Shown here piece after piece: positions 9,564 through 18,459 of a DNA stretch of 64,000 nt. Origin of the DNA: Bradyrhizobium diazoefficiens (GTDB lineage: Bacteria > Pseudomonadota > Alphaproteobacteria > Rhizobiales > Xanthobacteraceae); contig NZ_CP067041.1 of the NCBI RefSeq assembly GCF_016599855.1, positions 1,550,001-1,614,000 of the forward strand, read 5' to 3'. The position numbers were made by a program, and so were the translations under genes. The notes beneath the pieces were generated by a model. The model was not told where the DNA came from. It saw only the letters and a program-made list of their open reading frames with translations, and did not search any database. Position 1 is the first letter of the stretch; each line of letters begins with the position of its first letter.

Positions 9564-11087
9564 CTAGGAGCGTGATTTCGCTTGAATCGCTTTCAGGATA
9601 AAATGCTCGATCTTACCCAATGCCGTTCTCGGCAAATCGTCGGTGAAGATAATCTCGTGAGGCACTTTGAAGCGGGCGAGTTGCGACTGCACATGTGCCG
9701 TCAGCGCTTGTTGCTCAATCTGAGCCCCCGAACGCCGAATCACATAGGCCACCGGCACCTCGCCCCAACTCGGATCTGGCCGTCCGACGACCGCGCATTC
9801 CGCGACATCTGGGTGCTCCAGGAGTACACGCTCCACTTCCGCCGGATAAATGTTCTCTCCGCCGGAAATGATCAGATTTGGCTTTCGGTCATGGACCCAG
9901 AAATATCCGTCCCCATCGCAATGTCCGATGTCTCCCGTTCGGTACCAACCATTGCGCAACGCCTCGCGCGTTGCTTGTCCATTACCCCAGTATTCGCAGA
10001 ACACATTGGGTCCTCGCACCGCGATCTCGCCCGGGGTCGCTGTCGGCAATCTGTCGCCAGCATCGTTGAGGATTACCGCTTCGCAGCATAGGCCGGGCAG
10101 GCCGGTCGATCCCTCACGAGCAAGATCGCCACCGAACTTTGTATAGATCGCAATGGGGCAGGTCTCCGTGGAGCCATAAACCTGCAACGCCGAGATCCCA
10201 CGCGTCGCCACAGCTGCGATAAGCTGCTGCGGGACCATGGTTGAACCGGTAGAGATCGCCTTCAGCGACGATAGGTCGGTCGTCGACCACCGAGGATGAT
10301 CGATCAGCGCTTGGATCATGGTAGGTACGAGCGCCGTTAACGTAGGTCGATCCCGCTCAAACGCAGCAAGTGTTGCGTCCAGCGTAAACCGTGGGTGCAT
10401 CGTTATTGTTGCGCCGTGATGCAGTGCTGGTGTGGTCTGAATGTTGAGGCCGCCGACGTGGAACATCGGCAACACGGTCAAGACGTGATCGGCTGAGGTG
10501 AGTCCGTGCATGTGCTGGCTCATCACCCCGTTCCACAGTAGTGCCTCCTGGCGCAGCACGGCACCTTTCGGCCGGCCGGTCGTGCCTGAGGTGTAGACAA
10601 TCAGAAGCGGGCAAGACAGGCCAGGGTGGGCATTGCGACCATCGCCCCGACCTCCTTCAAGCAGCTCATCCCACCCGCTTCCGCAACCCGGCGCGAAATC
10701 AAGGCCGACGATGGCGGTCGAGGGCAGTCTCTCCGCTAAAACCGATAGAATCGGCTCAAAAGCGTGCTCAAGGACCAGCACTTTGGCGCCAGCGTCAGAC
10801 AGGATGAAGAGCTGCTCGGTGACAGCCAACCGCCAGTTCAACGGCACGAGGATTGCCCCAAGCCGCGCGCAGGCATACAGCAGTACCAGATAGTCAGGCC
10901 GATTGAGGCTCAGGATCGCAACGCGATCACCTTTTTCGACGCCGAGCTGACTTTTGAGGGCGCGCGCCGCCAGCTCGATGCGCCGATTGAACGCGTCGTA
11001 GCTCAAGATCGTGCCCTCGAAGCGGATCGCTGGCTTGTCCGGAGCGAACGCCACATTGCGCTCAATCAATGTAGCAAGATCCATCAT
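9564..11087 (-). CDS. AMP-dependent acyl-CoA ligase (fatty-acid-CoA ligase family)
   Basis: This 507-residue adenylate-forming enzyme would activate a carboxylic acid to acyl-AMP and then to the CoA thioester. The P-loop-like core A3 motif is YTSGTTGRPKG, motif A5 is QVYGSTETCP, A7 is GWYRTGDIGHCDGDGYF, A8 continues with DRKPNLIISGGENIYPAEVE, and the C-terminal catalytic lysine lies in LPRTALGKIE. Length and motif order are normal. Two adjacent ATGs (11087 and 11084) could each serve as start. It follows the carboxylase genes on the same strand after a 450-bp gap, which suggests it feeds or shares an acyl-CoA pathway with them. The substrate cannot be read from sequence. Confidence 0.9.
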   Translation of the reverse strand: MMDLATLIERNVAFAPDKPAIRFEGTILSYDAFNRRIELAARALKSQLGVEKGDRVAILSLNRPDYLVLLYACARLGAILVPLNWRLAVTEQLFILSDAGAKVLVLEHAFEPILSVLAERLPSTAIVGLDFAPGCGSGWDELLEGGRGDGRNAHPGLSCPLLIVYTSGTTGRPKGAVLRQEALLWNGVMSQHMHGLTSADHVLTVLPMFHVGGLNIQTTPALHHGATITMHPRFTLDATLAAFERDRPTLTALVPTMIQALIDHPRWSTTDLSSLKAISTGSTMVPQQLIAAVATRGISALQVYGSTETCPIAIYTKFGGDLAREGSTGLPGLCCEAVILNDAGDRLPTATPGEIAVRGPNVFCEYWGNGQATREALRNGWYRTGDIGHCDGDGYFWVHDRKPNLIISGGENIYPAEVERVLLEHPDVAECAVVGRPDPSWGEVPVAYVIRRSGAQIEQQALTAHVQSQLARFKVPHEIIFTDDLPRTALGKIEHFILKAIQAKSRS

Positions 11088-11537
11088 CAGTCATCCGCTT
11101 CTTTCACTTGCGCCAGCTGCCGCCGGTGCGTTCGAAGCGAGAGCTACTCAATCGTCGCGACGGAGATAGCAATCGCATCAAATTGGTGGTTGAATTCGCT
11201 CGCTTTGTCGCAGGTACACCGAAGATCTTCTTTTAGGCTTTTGATCTCATGGCGCCTTCAAGTAGGCCCGCGGCTTCCGGGCTGGCGGCGAGACGAACTG
11301 GCGGAACTGCAGTGTAGCCGTTGCGGTTTGCATGGCGCAGTATCGATCATCATCTCGTTTCGAGCCTACAACCTGACGCCGCGTGAGCTTCAAATCGTCA
11401 ATCAATCCACCGTGATTCGTTATTCCTTCAAGAACGCAATCGGGTGAGCTGTTTCTCGCGATGGGATAGTTGACGTTTGTGCTGACGAAGATCTGGCGTA
11501 GGGCATCTCGCCACGTGCGCCGCCTTCGCTGCCACCG
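11088..11537. other. 450-bp gap between carboxylase and ligase genes
   Basis: No gene recognised. It could hold a separate promoter for the ligase gene or the remains of a lost catabolic gene, but nothing specific is visible. Confidence 0.35.
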
Positions 11538-13145
11538 TCACATTCGGAATACGCCGTAATGCGGCGAGGTGATTGGGCTGTTGAGCGAAGCACTCAGAAC
11601 CATTGCAAGCGCGTTTCTGGTATCGACGGGATCAAGGATGCCATCGTCCCACAACTCGGATGTCGCATAGTACGCGCCCGACCGCTCCCAATATTCTTCC
11701 AGGATCGGCTGGCGAATGGCTGCCAGTTGCTCCGGGGAGAGGTGCCCATTGTGCCGGGCCAGCTGTCTTGCCTTGACGTGTGTGAGGACGCCCGCTGCCT
11801 GCTCGGCGCCCATCGCCGAAATCTGGGACTGCGGCCAAGTAAACACAAAACGCGGATCGAAGGCCCGCCCCGCCATGGCGTAGGTTCCTGCTCCATGGGA
11901 GGCATTACAGACGATCGTGAACTTTGGCACGGATGCCCCGGAGACGGCCATGATCAGCTTGGCGCCGTCCTTGGTTATGCCGCGCCTTTCGTAGTCGCGG
12001 CCGACCATAAAGCCGGTCGTATTCTGCAAGAAGAGGAGAGGCGTTCGAGACTTGTCGCACAATTGGATGAACTGAGCACCTTTCAGTGCGCTTTCGCTCA
12101 ACAGCACACCGTTGTTTGCGAGAATGCCAACCTGATAGCCATGCAGTCGCGCAAAGCCGCACACAAGGGTCTCGCCATAACGTGCCTTATGTTCGTGGAA
12201 TCGGCTGCCATCAACCAGACGGGCGATGATCTCCCGCATATCGAATTGCGTCCGGGGATCCCTCGGAAGAATGCCGTACAGTTCGGATGCACTATAGGCG
12301 GGAGGCTCCGGAGCGGCCCGGTTGATCTTGGCCTTTACAGGATCACTGAAGCGAGCGACGATGTCTCGGGCAATTGCAATCGCATGCAGCTCCGAGCTTG
12401 CAAGATAGTCGCTCGTCCCCGATACGCTGGTATGCAAGTGAGCGCCGCCGAGTTCTTCGGCAGAAATCTCTGCGCCAGTGGCAGCTTTGACGACCGGAGG
12501 ACCGCCCAGAAAGATCGCTCCCGTGCCCTCAACAATGATGTTGTAGTCGCTAAGCGCCGGGACGTAGGCCCCGCCGGCGCTGCAATGGCCCATGGCTATA
12601 CCGATCTGCGGTACTCCCATCTTCGAGAGAATGGACTGATTGCGAAGGATCCGACCTGCATGATAGCGATCTGCGAAGAACTCCGCCTGTAAGGGCAAGA
12701 AACCTCCGGCACAGTCGCACAAGTGAACGACCGGCAGGCAATTCTCGATCGCGATGTCCAAGGCCCGCACAATCTTCTTGACCGAAAGCGGATACCAGGC
12801 CCCGCCCTTGACGCTGGCGTCATCCGCGTGAATGACGACCTCGCGACCCGCGACAATGCCGATCCCAACGACCTGAGCGGCGCCGGGCACCTCCCCGTCA
12901 TAGGCCTTGTTCGCCGCCAATGTCGAAAGCTCGAGGAACGGCGTGTCTGGATCAAGCAAAGCCTCGATCCGATCACGCACAAACAGCTTGTTTTGCTGCT
13001 TGAGACGCTCAAGATCCCGCACCGGACGCTTGAAGCGGGCGGCATGCTGGCGCTCCTCCAGTTCTTTTGCAAGTCGCCTGTTATGAAGTTCGTTGAGCCG
13101 ATAGTCTTCCGACCTGACGTCGACCAGAGACGAGAGCTGCTGCAT
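11538..13145 (-). CDS. acyl-CoA carboxylase carboxyltransferase (beta) subunit
   Basis: I place the start at the ATG at 13145 (MQQLSSLVDVRSEDYRLN), one base after the stop of the biotin-carrier gene and behind a GAGGAG Shine-Dalgarno. This gives 535 residues, the usual size for methylcrotonyl-CoA-type beta subunits. Conserved segments include LYVRDRIEALLDPDTPF-like text (LFVRDRIEALLDPD), GGAYVPALSDYNIIV, GTGAIFLGGPP and GGAHLHTSVSGTSDY, which build the two crotonase-fold halves. The enzyme moves CO2 from carboxybiotin to an acyl-CoA. With the two genes before it, it forms a complete three-subunit carboxylase. Resemblance to methylcrotonyl/geranyl-CoA carboxylases suggests a branched acyl-CoA substrate, but this is inference. 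Confidence 0.88.
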   Translation of the reverse strand: MQQLSSLVDVRSEDYRLNELHNRRLAKELEERQHAARFKRPVRDLERLKQQNKLFVRDRIEALLDPDTPFLELSTLAANKAYDGEVPGAAQVVGIGIVAGREVVIHADDASVKGGAWYPLSVKKIVRALDIAIENCLPVVHLCDCAGGFLPLQAEFFADRYHAGRILRNQSILSKMGVPQIGIAMGHCSAGGAYVPALSDYNIIVEGTGAIFLGGPPVVKAATGAEISAEELGGAHLHTSVSGTSDYLASSELHAIAIARDIVARFSDPVKAKINRAAPEPPAYSASELYGILPRDPRTQFDMREIIARLVDGSRFHEHKARYGETLVCGFARLHGYQVGILANNGVLLSESALKGAQFIQLCDKSRTPLLFLQNTTGFMVGRDYERRGITKDGAKLIMAVSGASVPKFTIVCNASHGAGTYAMAGRAFDPRFVFTWPQSQISAMGAEQAAGVLTHVKARQLARHNGHLSPEQLAAIRQPILEEYWERSGAYYATSELWDDGILDPVDTRNALAMVLSASLNSPITSPHYGVFRM

Positions 13146-13146
13146 T

Positions 13147-13650
13147 TCAGGTCCGCTCCTCGAGGAGCGTAACCAGGACAGCATCCTGCTCAAAGCTCTC
13201 GCCTTGCTTGAAGTGAATACGCTCGACAATGCCGTCTTGTGGAGACCGTATGACCGTCTCCAACTTCATGCTCTCGATCGTCATCAGGGCCGTCCCGGCA
13301 GAAACGGCCTCCCCAGGCGAAACCCGGGCGACAATGACGACGCCCGGCATGGGCGCGCGAGCGACGGCTTGGCTTATCTCCTGCCTCGACCTAGCAAGCG
13401 TTCGCAATGGATCGCGGTAATGCAAACTGCGCGTTTCGCCATTCATGTGCACGTGAATGGTCTCGCCATCAATGGCGAACCTGACCGGCTGGCTTTCACC
13501 CGCAATCATCACAACACCGCAGCCGTCACCGCGATGGGAGAACGCAACCGGGGCAATCACTCTGTCATGCAAGCAGAGACGGTAGCCCTCTCGGCATCGT
13601 GACAGCCATAGCTGGTATTCGACGCCATCGACCTCAAAAGAGTGATTCAC
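13147..13650 (-). CDS. biotin carboxyl carrier subunit of acyl-CoA carboxylase
   Basis: The likely start is the GTG at 13650, one base after the biotin-carboxylase stop and preceded by a TTGGAGAA ribosome site, giving 167 residues. The C-terminal third is a biotinyl domain, PMPGVVIVARVSPGEAV then IESMKLET, with the biotinylated lysine at about residue 129 (SMKL instead of the common AMKM). The N-terminal part has the beta-rich fold seen in the middle region of fused alpha subunits. In many bacteria this domain is fused to the carboxylase. Here it is a separate gene, and one-base spacings on both sides point to tight translational coupling. Confidence 0.85.
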   Translation of the reverse strand: MNHSFEVDGVEYQLWLSRCREGYRLCLHDRVIAPVAFSHRGDGCGVVMIAGESQPVRFAIDGETIHVHMNGETRSLHYRDPLRTLARSRQEISQAVARAPMPGVVIVARVSPGEAVSAGTALMTIESMKLETVIRSPQDGIVERIHFKQGESFEQDAVLVTLLEERT

Positions 13651-13651
13651 G

Positions 13652-15127
13652 CTAGTTTCTCCAACTGCCCAGCGCCGCGTGAAGATCGGACACGGCATCT
13701 GCCGATTCGCGGACCGGTCCGGTCAGGAGGGCGCCTGCTGCCAGGAAGGCCGATAAGTCGGCTCGGAGGTCGCCTGCGGCGATATGCGGATGTTCCTCAA
13801 GATAGCCCGTGTGAATGTGTCCATGCAGAAATCCATCGTCCGCGAGGATACGGGCAAGGAAGCTGGCGTTGGTTGTGCAACCGAGCAGCACCAAGTCCCG
13901 CATCGCGCGATGCGCCTTTTGCGCGGTCTCGACACGTGAGGGCGCATGCACGATGATCTTGGCGAGCAAGGGGTCGAATGCTGTGGTGATCGTCTGACCT
14001 CGCGAAAGGCCACTGTCGATGCGTATACCGTCGCCTTCGGGGTAGTCGAGCACAAGGACCTTGCCTGTCGTCGGAGCATATCCGCGCTCCGGCGCTTCGG
14101 CACACAATCTGGCTTCGATCGCGTGTCCGCTCGTCACAATGTCGGACTGCGCCAATCGAAGCGAGCGGCCTGCAGCGATGTGGATCTGTTCGGCAACAAG
14201 GTCAACGCCGGTGATCATCTCGGTCACGGCATGCTCAACTTGCAAGCGCGTGTTCATTTCCAGAAAGTAGAACTCTCCTCCCCCAAGGAGGAATTCGACA
14301 GTGCCTGCATTGTGATAGTTGGCTGCACGGGCGATGCCGACGGCGGTATCGCAGATCCGTTGACGCAACTCCGAGGTCAGACCCGGCGCGGGAGCCTCTT
14401 CGATGACCTTCTGAAACCGACGCTGGATCGAGCACTCGCGCTCGAACAGATGAGTCACGTTGGCGAAGGCATCGCCGAGCACCTGGACTTCGATATGGCG
14501 CGGGGTCTCGATATATCGTTCGACGTAAAGCCGGCCGTCTCCGAAATAGCGCTGCGCCTCGCTGCGCGCCTGCGCAATTGCGTCCTCCAGGACGCGGATG
14601 TCGCGCACGATCTGCATGCCCTTGCCGCCACCGGCCGCGGAAGGCTTGACGAGCAACGGAGGTCCCATAGCCCGGGCTCTGCGCACGAAGGTCGTTGGAT
14701 CATCTTCCTCGATGGCGCAAGGAGCGACAGGAAACCCGTGCCGCTGAACGAAATTGCGAGCTCGGATTTTGTCACCCATCAGTTCGATGCTTTCGGGGGC
14801 AGGCCCGATGAAGGTGATGCCGGCGCTCGTAACGGCCCTGGCGAACTCCGCGTTCTCAGCCAGAAATCCATAACCTGGATGCAATGCACCAGCGTTTGCT
14901 TGTCGGGCCGCGGCGATAATCTGCGGAATGTCGAGATAGGCAGCAATCGGCGTGGGTCCGTCGATCGCGATGGCTGCATCGGCCATAGCGACGGCAAGCG
15001 TGCCGGCGTCAATGTCGTGGTAGACGATCGCAGCACGAAGCCCCAGCTTGCGAAGGGTCTTGATGATACGAACGGCGATCTCGCCCCTATTGGCGATCAG
15101 AACAGTATCAAAAGGCAGTTCGTGCAT
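13652..15127 (-). CDS. biotin carboxylase subunit of acyl-CoA carboxylase
   Basis: This 491-residue ATP-grasp protein carboxylates biotin with bicarbonate and ATP. It begins with the Rossmann-like FDTVLIANRGEIAVRII and has LHPGYGFLAENAEFA. The glycine-rich ATP loop is KPSAAGGGKGMQIV, and the active-site segment is FLEMNTRLQVEHAVTEMITG. Length matches AccC or the first half of PccA/MccA alpha subunits; the C-terminal carrier is the next gene. It is the first gene of the minus-strand operon carboxylase - carrier - carboxyltransferase. It is more likely catabolic than fatty-acid synthetic, because the carboxyltransferase is of the methylcrotonyl type. Confidence 0.9.
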   Translation of the reverse strand: MHELPFDTVLIANRGEIAVRIIKTLRKLGLRAAIVYHDIDAGTLAVAMADAAIAIDGPTPIAAYLDIPQIIAAARQANAGALHPGYGFLAENAEFARAVTSAGITFIGPAPESIELMGDKIRARNFVQRHGFPVAPCAIEEDDPTTFVRRARAMGPPLLVKPSAAGGGKGMQIVRDIRVLEDAIAQARSEAQRYFGDGRLYVERYIETPRHIEVQVLGDAFANVTHLFERECSIQRRFQKVIEEAPAPGLTSELRQRICDTAVGIARAANYHNAGTVEFLLGGGEFYFLEMNTRLQVEHAVTEMITGVDLVAEQIHIAAGRSLRLAQSDIVTSGHAIEARLCAEAPERGYAPTTGKVLVLDYPEGDGIRIDSGLSRGQTITTAFDPLLAKIIVHAPSRVETAQKAHRAMRDLVLLGCTTNASFLARILADDGFLHGHIHTGYLEEHPHIAAGDLRADLSAFLAAGALLTGPVRESADAVSDLHAALGSWRN

Positions 15128-15302
15128 GGGGATACTTCAGCTGCTTGGTGTGCCCGACTACAGGCGTGAGCTTGAGCCCGGCGATCGTCCAGTGAGCCCC
15201 GCGTCAGGTATCACAACCATTGATCGGGTCGGTCTAAGGTGGTCCCACGCACACGTGCCGCGGCACAAATGAGATCGAGCAAAACCAGCTGTCGCGCATA
15301 CC

Positions 15303-15599
15303 TCATCTTGGGCCCCCATTTCCGGTGGCAGCATCCCGAACTGAGATGACTTGGCGACACTGTACGCTCAGGCGTTGGACATTGGCTTTGAGACAGGCCG
15401 CGACGGCGTCCTCATCAGGTATATGGGCGCCGCAGAGGCGAAACGCATCCGGTGTGCACGCCTGTCGCGCCTCCGCTGAGACCGGCCGATCTCGCGCACC
15501 TGCACTTCCGCAGCACAGAGCTGTCGTCATTGCAACGCCAAAAAGAGCAGTTGTATAGCCAAGCGCTCTGGGGCGCGACGAGCGGTTGGTGCGCGGCAT
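15303..15599 (-). CDS. small exported cysteine-rich protein
   Basis: I prefer the ATG at 15599 (MPRTNRSSRPR...), which follows GAGGATA; an in-frame ATG at 15653 is also possible. The 98-residue product has a signal peptide (LGYTTALFGVAMTTALCC then SAGA). The mature domain has four cysteines spaced as ACTPDAFRLC...ACLKANVQRLSVQC. Small exported proteins with this pattern are common in Bradyrhizobium and are uncharacterised. It is likely periplasmic with disulfides. No function is assigned. Confidence 0.6.
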   Translation of the reverse strand: MPRTNRSSRPRALGYTTALFGVAMTTALCCGSAGARDRPVSAEARQACTPDAFRLCGAHIPDEDAVAACLKANVQRLSVQCRQVISVRDAATGNGGPR

Positions 15600-16434
15600 G
15601 TGGTTCACGGCTATCCTCTGTCGGGGTAATCTACGATATTGTTTATGCTGCACGGCGCGATGATCGTGCGATGGGCGAGCTTGCGTTTAAGCCCTGCCGT
15701 TATGTGAGAATGTCGCGCTTCGATCTCACAGGTACGATTCACCCGAGCGGCCGCCGGACCGCGCATGGTGACCGATTCGCCGTGTCGGGAGTTCCCGGGC
15801 ATCAGAACAGAGTGTCCCGATGCAGGTTCGAAGGTTTGAAAGGTTCACAATTCTCATCACGCGTCAGGAGTGACCGACGGTCGGACGCGGTCCGCCGCCT
15901 TAGTTGTATGATGATACAAGCTCACGTTACGTCCGATTCAAGCCTCTTGAGAGCCACTGGTGAGAATAGATGGAGACCATCACGCTGCCAGAGCCGGCCG
16001 AACGGAGGTGCGAGCCCGATGCTCGAGGTGGCCTGCATTCGCCGTTATCGTGAACTCATGCGATATGCAGAGTGGGAGCGCGATCGCAGGCGACAGGGGA
16101 ATTTAAGGCATCCTGGGTCGCATTACACGCCTTTAGCCGCGCGGCATTCGCTTCTGAAGTTGCTGGCACCTGGATCGGCGGCGCTGCGCGCCGTTTCGGT
16201 GCGGGCCACTCACATGATGCTGTTGAGCGGGCGGTTCCTGACGCCTCACTGACCGATCGGCGTCCGGATGCCGCCCGTTTCACGCTCGGAAACGGCGAAG
16301 CCAATTCGCTCAGTCTGCTATGGAGTCGCGCAAGAGAGATATCGGGCAGCACGTTGCTCGATGCACGCCTGCCGCCCGGACCCGGTATCGCTGCGCTGGG
16401 TGGATGCGCGTGTCGCAGCCGCGCAGTCAAGCCC
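15600..16434. other. about 830 bp without a recognisable gene
   Basis: Open frames occur on both strands (for example minus 16056-16430), with low-complexity Ala/Arg composition and no recognisable domain. I treat this as non-coding or decayed. Confidence 0.35.
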
Positions 16435-16471
16435 GATCATGCTCCAACCTCGAAAGGATGGGAGCATGATC
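16435..16471. repeat. 11-bp perfect inverted repeat, REP/terminator-like
   Basis: GATCATGCTCC (16435-16445) pairs with GGAGCATGATC (16461-16471) across a 15-base loop. Palindromes built on ATCATGCTCC recur between genes in Bradyrhizobium genomes. It lies about 60 bp beyond the stop of the minus-strand methyltransferase gene and may act as its transcript end, although there is no U tract. Confidence 0.55.
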
Positions 16472-16529
16472 TGCTTCCGTGCGCCGTTCCAGCGGCGCAC
16501 GCGCGGCTATCTTTGAAACCACGAGTCTC

Positions 16530-17468
16530 TCACGGCTCCAGTGCGACCTGCAAACCCTCGAGACCGCCAACGTGAACGTAACGCGGCCCGATTGGCCGAC
16601 CTCGACCGCTGGCGACGGTGACGATGTCGTCCAGAGGAGCGGCGCGTGCATCCGATTCAGGGCGTGACAAGAGCAGATCGGCGTGGAATAGACCTTCTGA
16701 CTCAAGGCCCGTCGCATCGACGCCAAGAGCTGCCAGGGTGGCCAAGGTCCTTTCAAATTCCTCAGCGTCGCGAAATCGACGCTGAATAAATGTCGCACCG
16801 GTAAGGCGCTCCGTCACAAGGCCACGCTTCGCGAATGTCGCAGCCAGGCAATCATACGGGAACATCCGCAGCACGAAAGAGATAATCCATGGACGCGTCT
16901 CTGTCGCATCGAGAATTTTTCTGAATGTCTTCTCGGTCACGTAGCCGATGCAGCCCGTCGACATGATAACATCAGTGGAACGGAGAATCCGCGCGCTTTC
17001 TGTCGAAAGCGATTCCTTTTCAAGGTCGGCGACAATACCCTCTTCAAGCAGGCCAACGGCCGTTGCATAACGGATTGCCGGTGCCGATACATCGAGGCCG
17101 ATAAACCGCGCTAGACCAACATCAGGCCAAGCCGAATAAAACCTGCGATCGAGATCCACCAGTGTCTCGGAACTGATCGCCCTCATCTCGCGCCGGGCGT
17201 AGCGGTAACGCAATCCGCCGAATGTCAGTGGAAACCGATGCACGGCCGCGTTGATGCCGTATGAACAGCCGACATCAAGCACGATCGGCTTAAGGCTGGT
17301 TGCCGAAGCTTTCGCTGCTAGAATCTGACGCACGACCGGCTCAGCCACATCCGGGATCATATAATCCAAGCCTCCCAGAACGGAGAAATACGCTCTTGGA
17401 TCATCCAAAGCGTAAATGTCATCGAAGATAGCTTTATCCCGATTGATACGCGAAAAATCTGCTCGCAA
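16530..17468 (-). CDS. class I SAM-dependent methyltransferase
   Basis: This 312-residue protein carries the glycine-rich SAM motif VLDVGCSYGINAA near residues 63-75 and the second acidic strand in RFIGLDVSAPAIRYA. The rest fits a Rossmann methyltransferase with a C-terminal extension. The start appears to be TTG at 17468 behind GGAGACG; a later in-frame start is possible. The substrate is unknown. It stands alone on the minus strand, with a truncated P450 copy upstream in the same orientation. Confidence 0.72.
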   Translation of the reverse strand: MRADFSRINRDKAIFDDIYALDDPRAYFSVLGGLDYMIPDVAEPVVRQILAAKASATSLKPIVLDVGCSYGINAAVHRFPLTFGGLRYRYARREMRAISSETLVDLDRRFYSAWPDVGLARFIGLDVSAPAIRYATAVGLLEEGIVADLEKESLSTESARILRSTDVIMSTGCIGYVTEKTFRKILDATETRPWIISFVLRMFPYDCLAATFAKRGLVTERLTGATFIQRRFRDAEEFERTLATLAALGVDATGLESEGLFHADLLLSRPESDARAAPLDDIVTVASGRGRPIGPRYVHVGGLEGLQVALEP

Positions 17469-17859
17469 CCCGACGTCTCCACATTTCGATTTGTACGCAT
17501 GCCTAAGGCTCTTGCCTCGACCAGTACTCCTCTTGTCGCAGATGTTGGCCGATATATGAACCCCACGGTGCTTTTGCGCTCTGCCTAACCCCTATCCTTG
17601 AAAGAGGCGCCAGTCATTTTCCCTCCGTGAGGCCTGCAGCTGGTCGCGTTGATGCTGACGCTGGACATTGAGGCGGTGTGAAGACGTAGAGCGACGAATC
17701 TGCTGCGACATTCCAAGATGTGGGGACCCGCCTCGAGGCGGACCGCGAGCATCTTCTCGACATCTCGCCAGATTCAATCGTCCTTCCACCAAGCTTCGGG
17801 CTGCGCCTGGGTCTATCTGAATGTCGAGGAACCGGATGCACTAACAGCTCGAGCTCATG

Positions 17860-18195
17860 CTATGTCGTGAACCAGTCGCGACGATAGGGAGGATCTCTAC
17901 AGGAGTGGTCGCGATTGTCCCCTCGCAACCGCTGGAAGAAAGGTCATTGCTTCTATCTTCGAAGCGCGTGGCCTCACTCGCATCCAGATCCCTCCGCACG
18001 ACATCAGATGCCCCCTCGCGCACGTGACCTGCGAATACTGGCTTCATGCGCGGCCTCCGGTCCTTACCTCTCATCGTGCTCCCCCGCGCCTGGCCAAGTC
18101 CCACGGTGCTCTGAGAGCGTCTCCCCATATTTCAATGTACCGACCCGTCATTCTCCGCCCGCTCTGGCGGTTTTGGTTGCGGGCGATTTAGGCGG
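17860..18195 (-). pseudogene. 5' fragment of a second cytochrome P450 gene with its leader
   Basis: From an ATG at 18047 the minus strand reads MKPVFAGHVREGASDV then RRDLDASEATRFE, clearly related to the start of the intact P450 at 4219-5490 (MNTVLAGHAREGAYDV, SDLDVSEIKRFQ). DNA similarity continues through a frameshift to about codon 60 and ends near 17860. It also extends about 150 bp upstream of the start codon (for example GCGGCCTCCGG and GACCCGTCATT against the matching leader). Everything downstream, including the heme loop, is missing. Confidence 0.75.
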
Positions 18196-18245
18196 CGAAA
18201 TTCGCCGACTTCCCTCCGCTTTGTCCACCACATCCACGGGCGCAG

Positions 18246-18274
18246 CGTCAGCTCGTCGTCAGCTTGACTGCATA
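18246..18274 (+). promoter_or_regulatory. tts box upstream of the NopT-like gene
   Basis: The site begins CGTCAGCTCGTCGTCAGCTT and ends TGCATA. It matches the rhizobial tts-box pattern recognised by TtsI: GTCAGCTT, then TCG, then AGCT, then a TA end. It lies 186 bp before the ATG at 18460. Confidence 0.65.
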
Positions 18275-18459
18275 TCGTCGCAGCAGGACCCGGGGCGCAC
18301 GCGGTGCGGAAAAGTACGACGAAGCGATAGGCGAATCTCCATGGATATCCGAATCAGCACGACGAATCGAGCGAGTCGACGGACGATGGCAACTTTGCGG
18401 GAAGGCTTGCGGATCTAACACTTCAGGGCAATCTGTCACCTGGCGGTGCGTGCGAAAAA

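Noticed and set aside
13946..15169. 407-codon plus-strand open frame
   Set aside because: It is the antisense shadow of the biotin carboxylase gene and its translation shows no family features.
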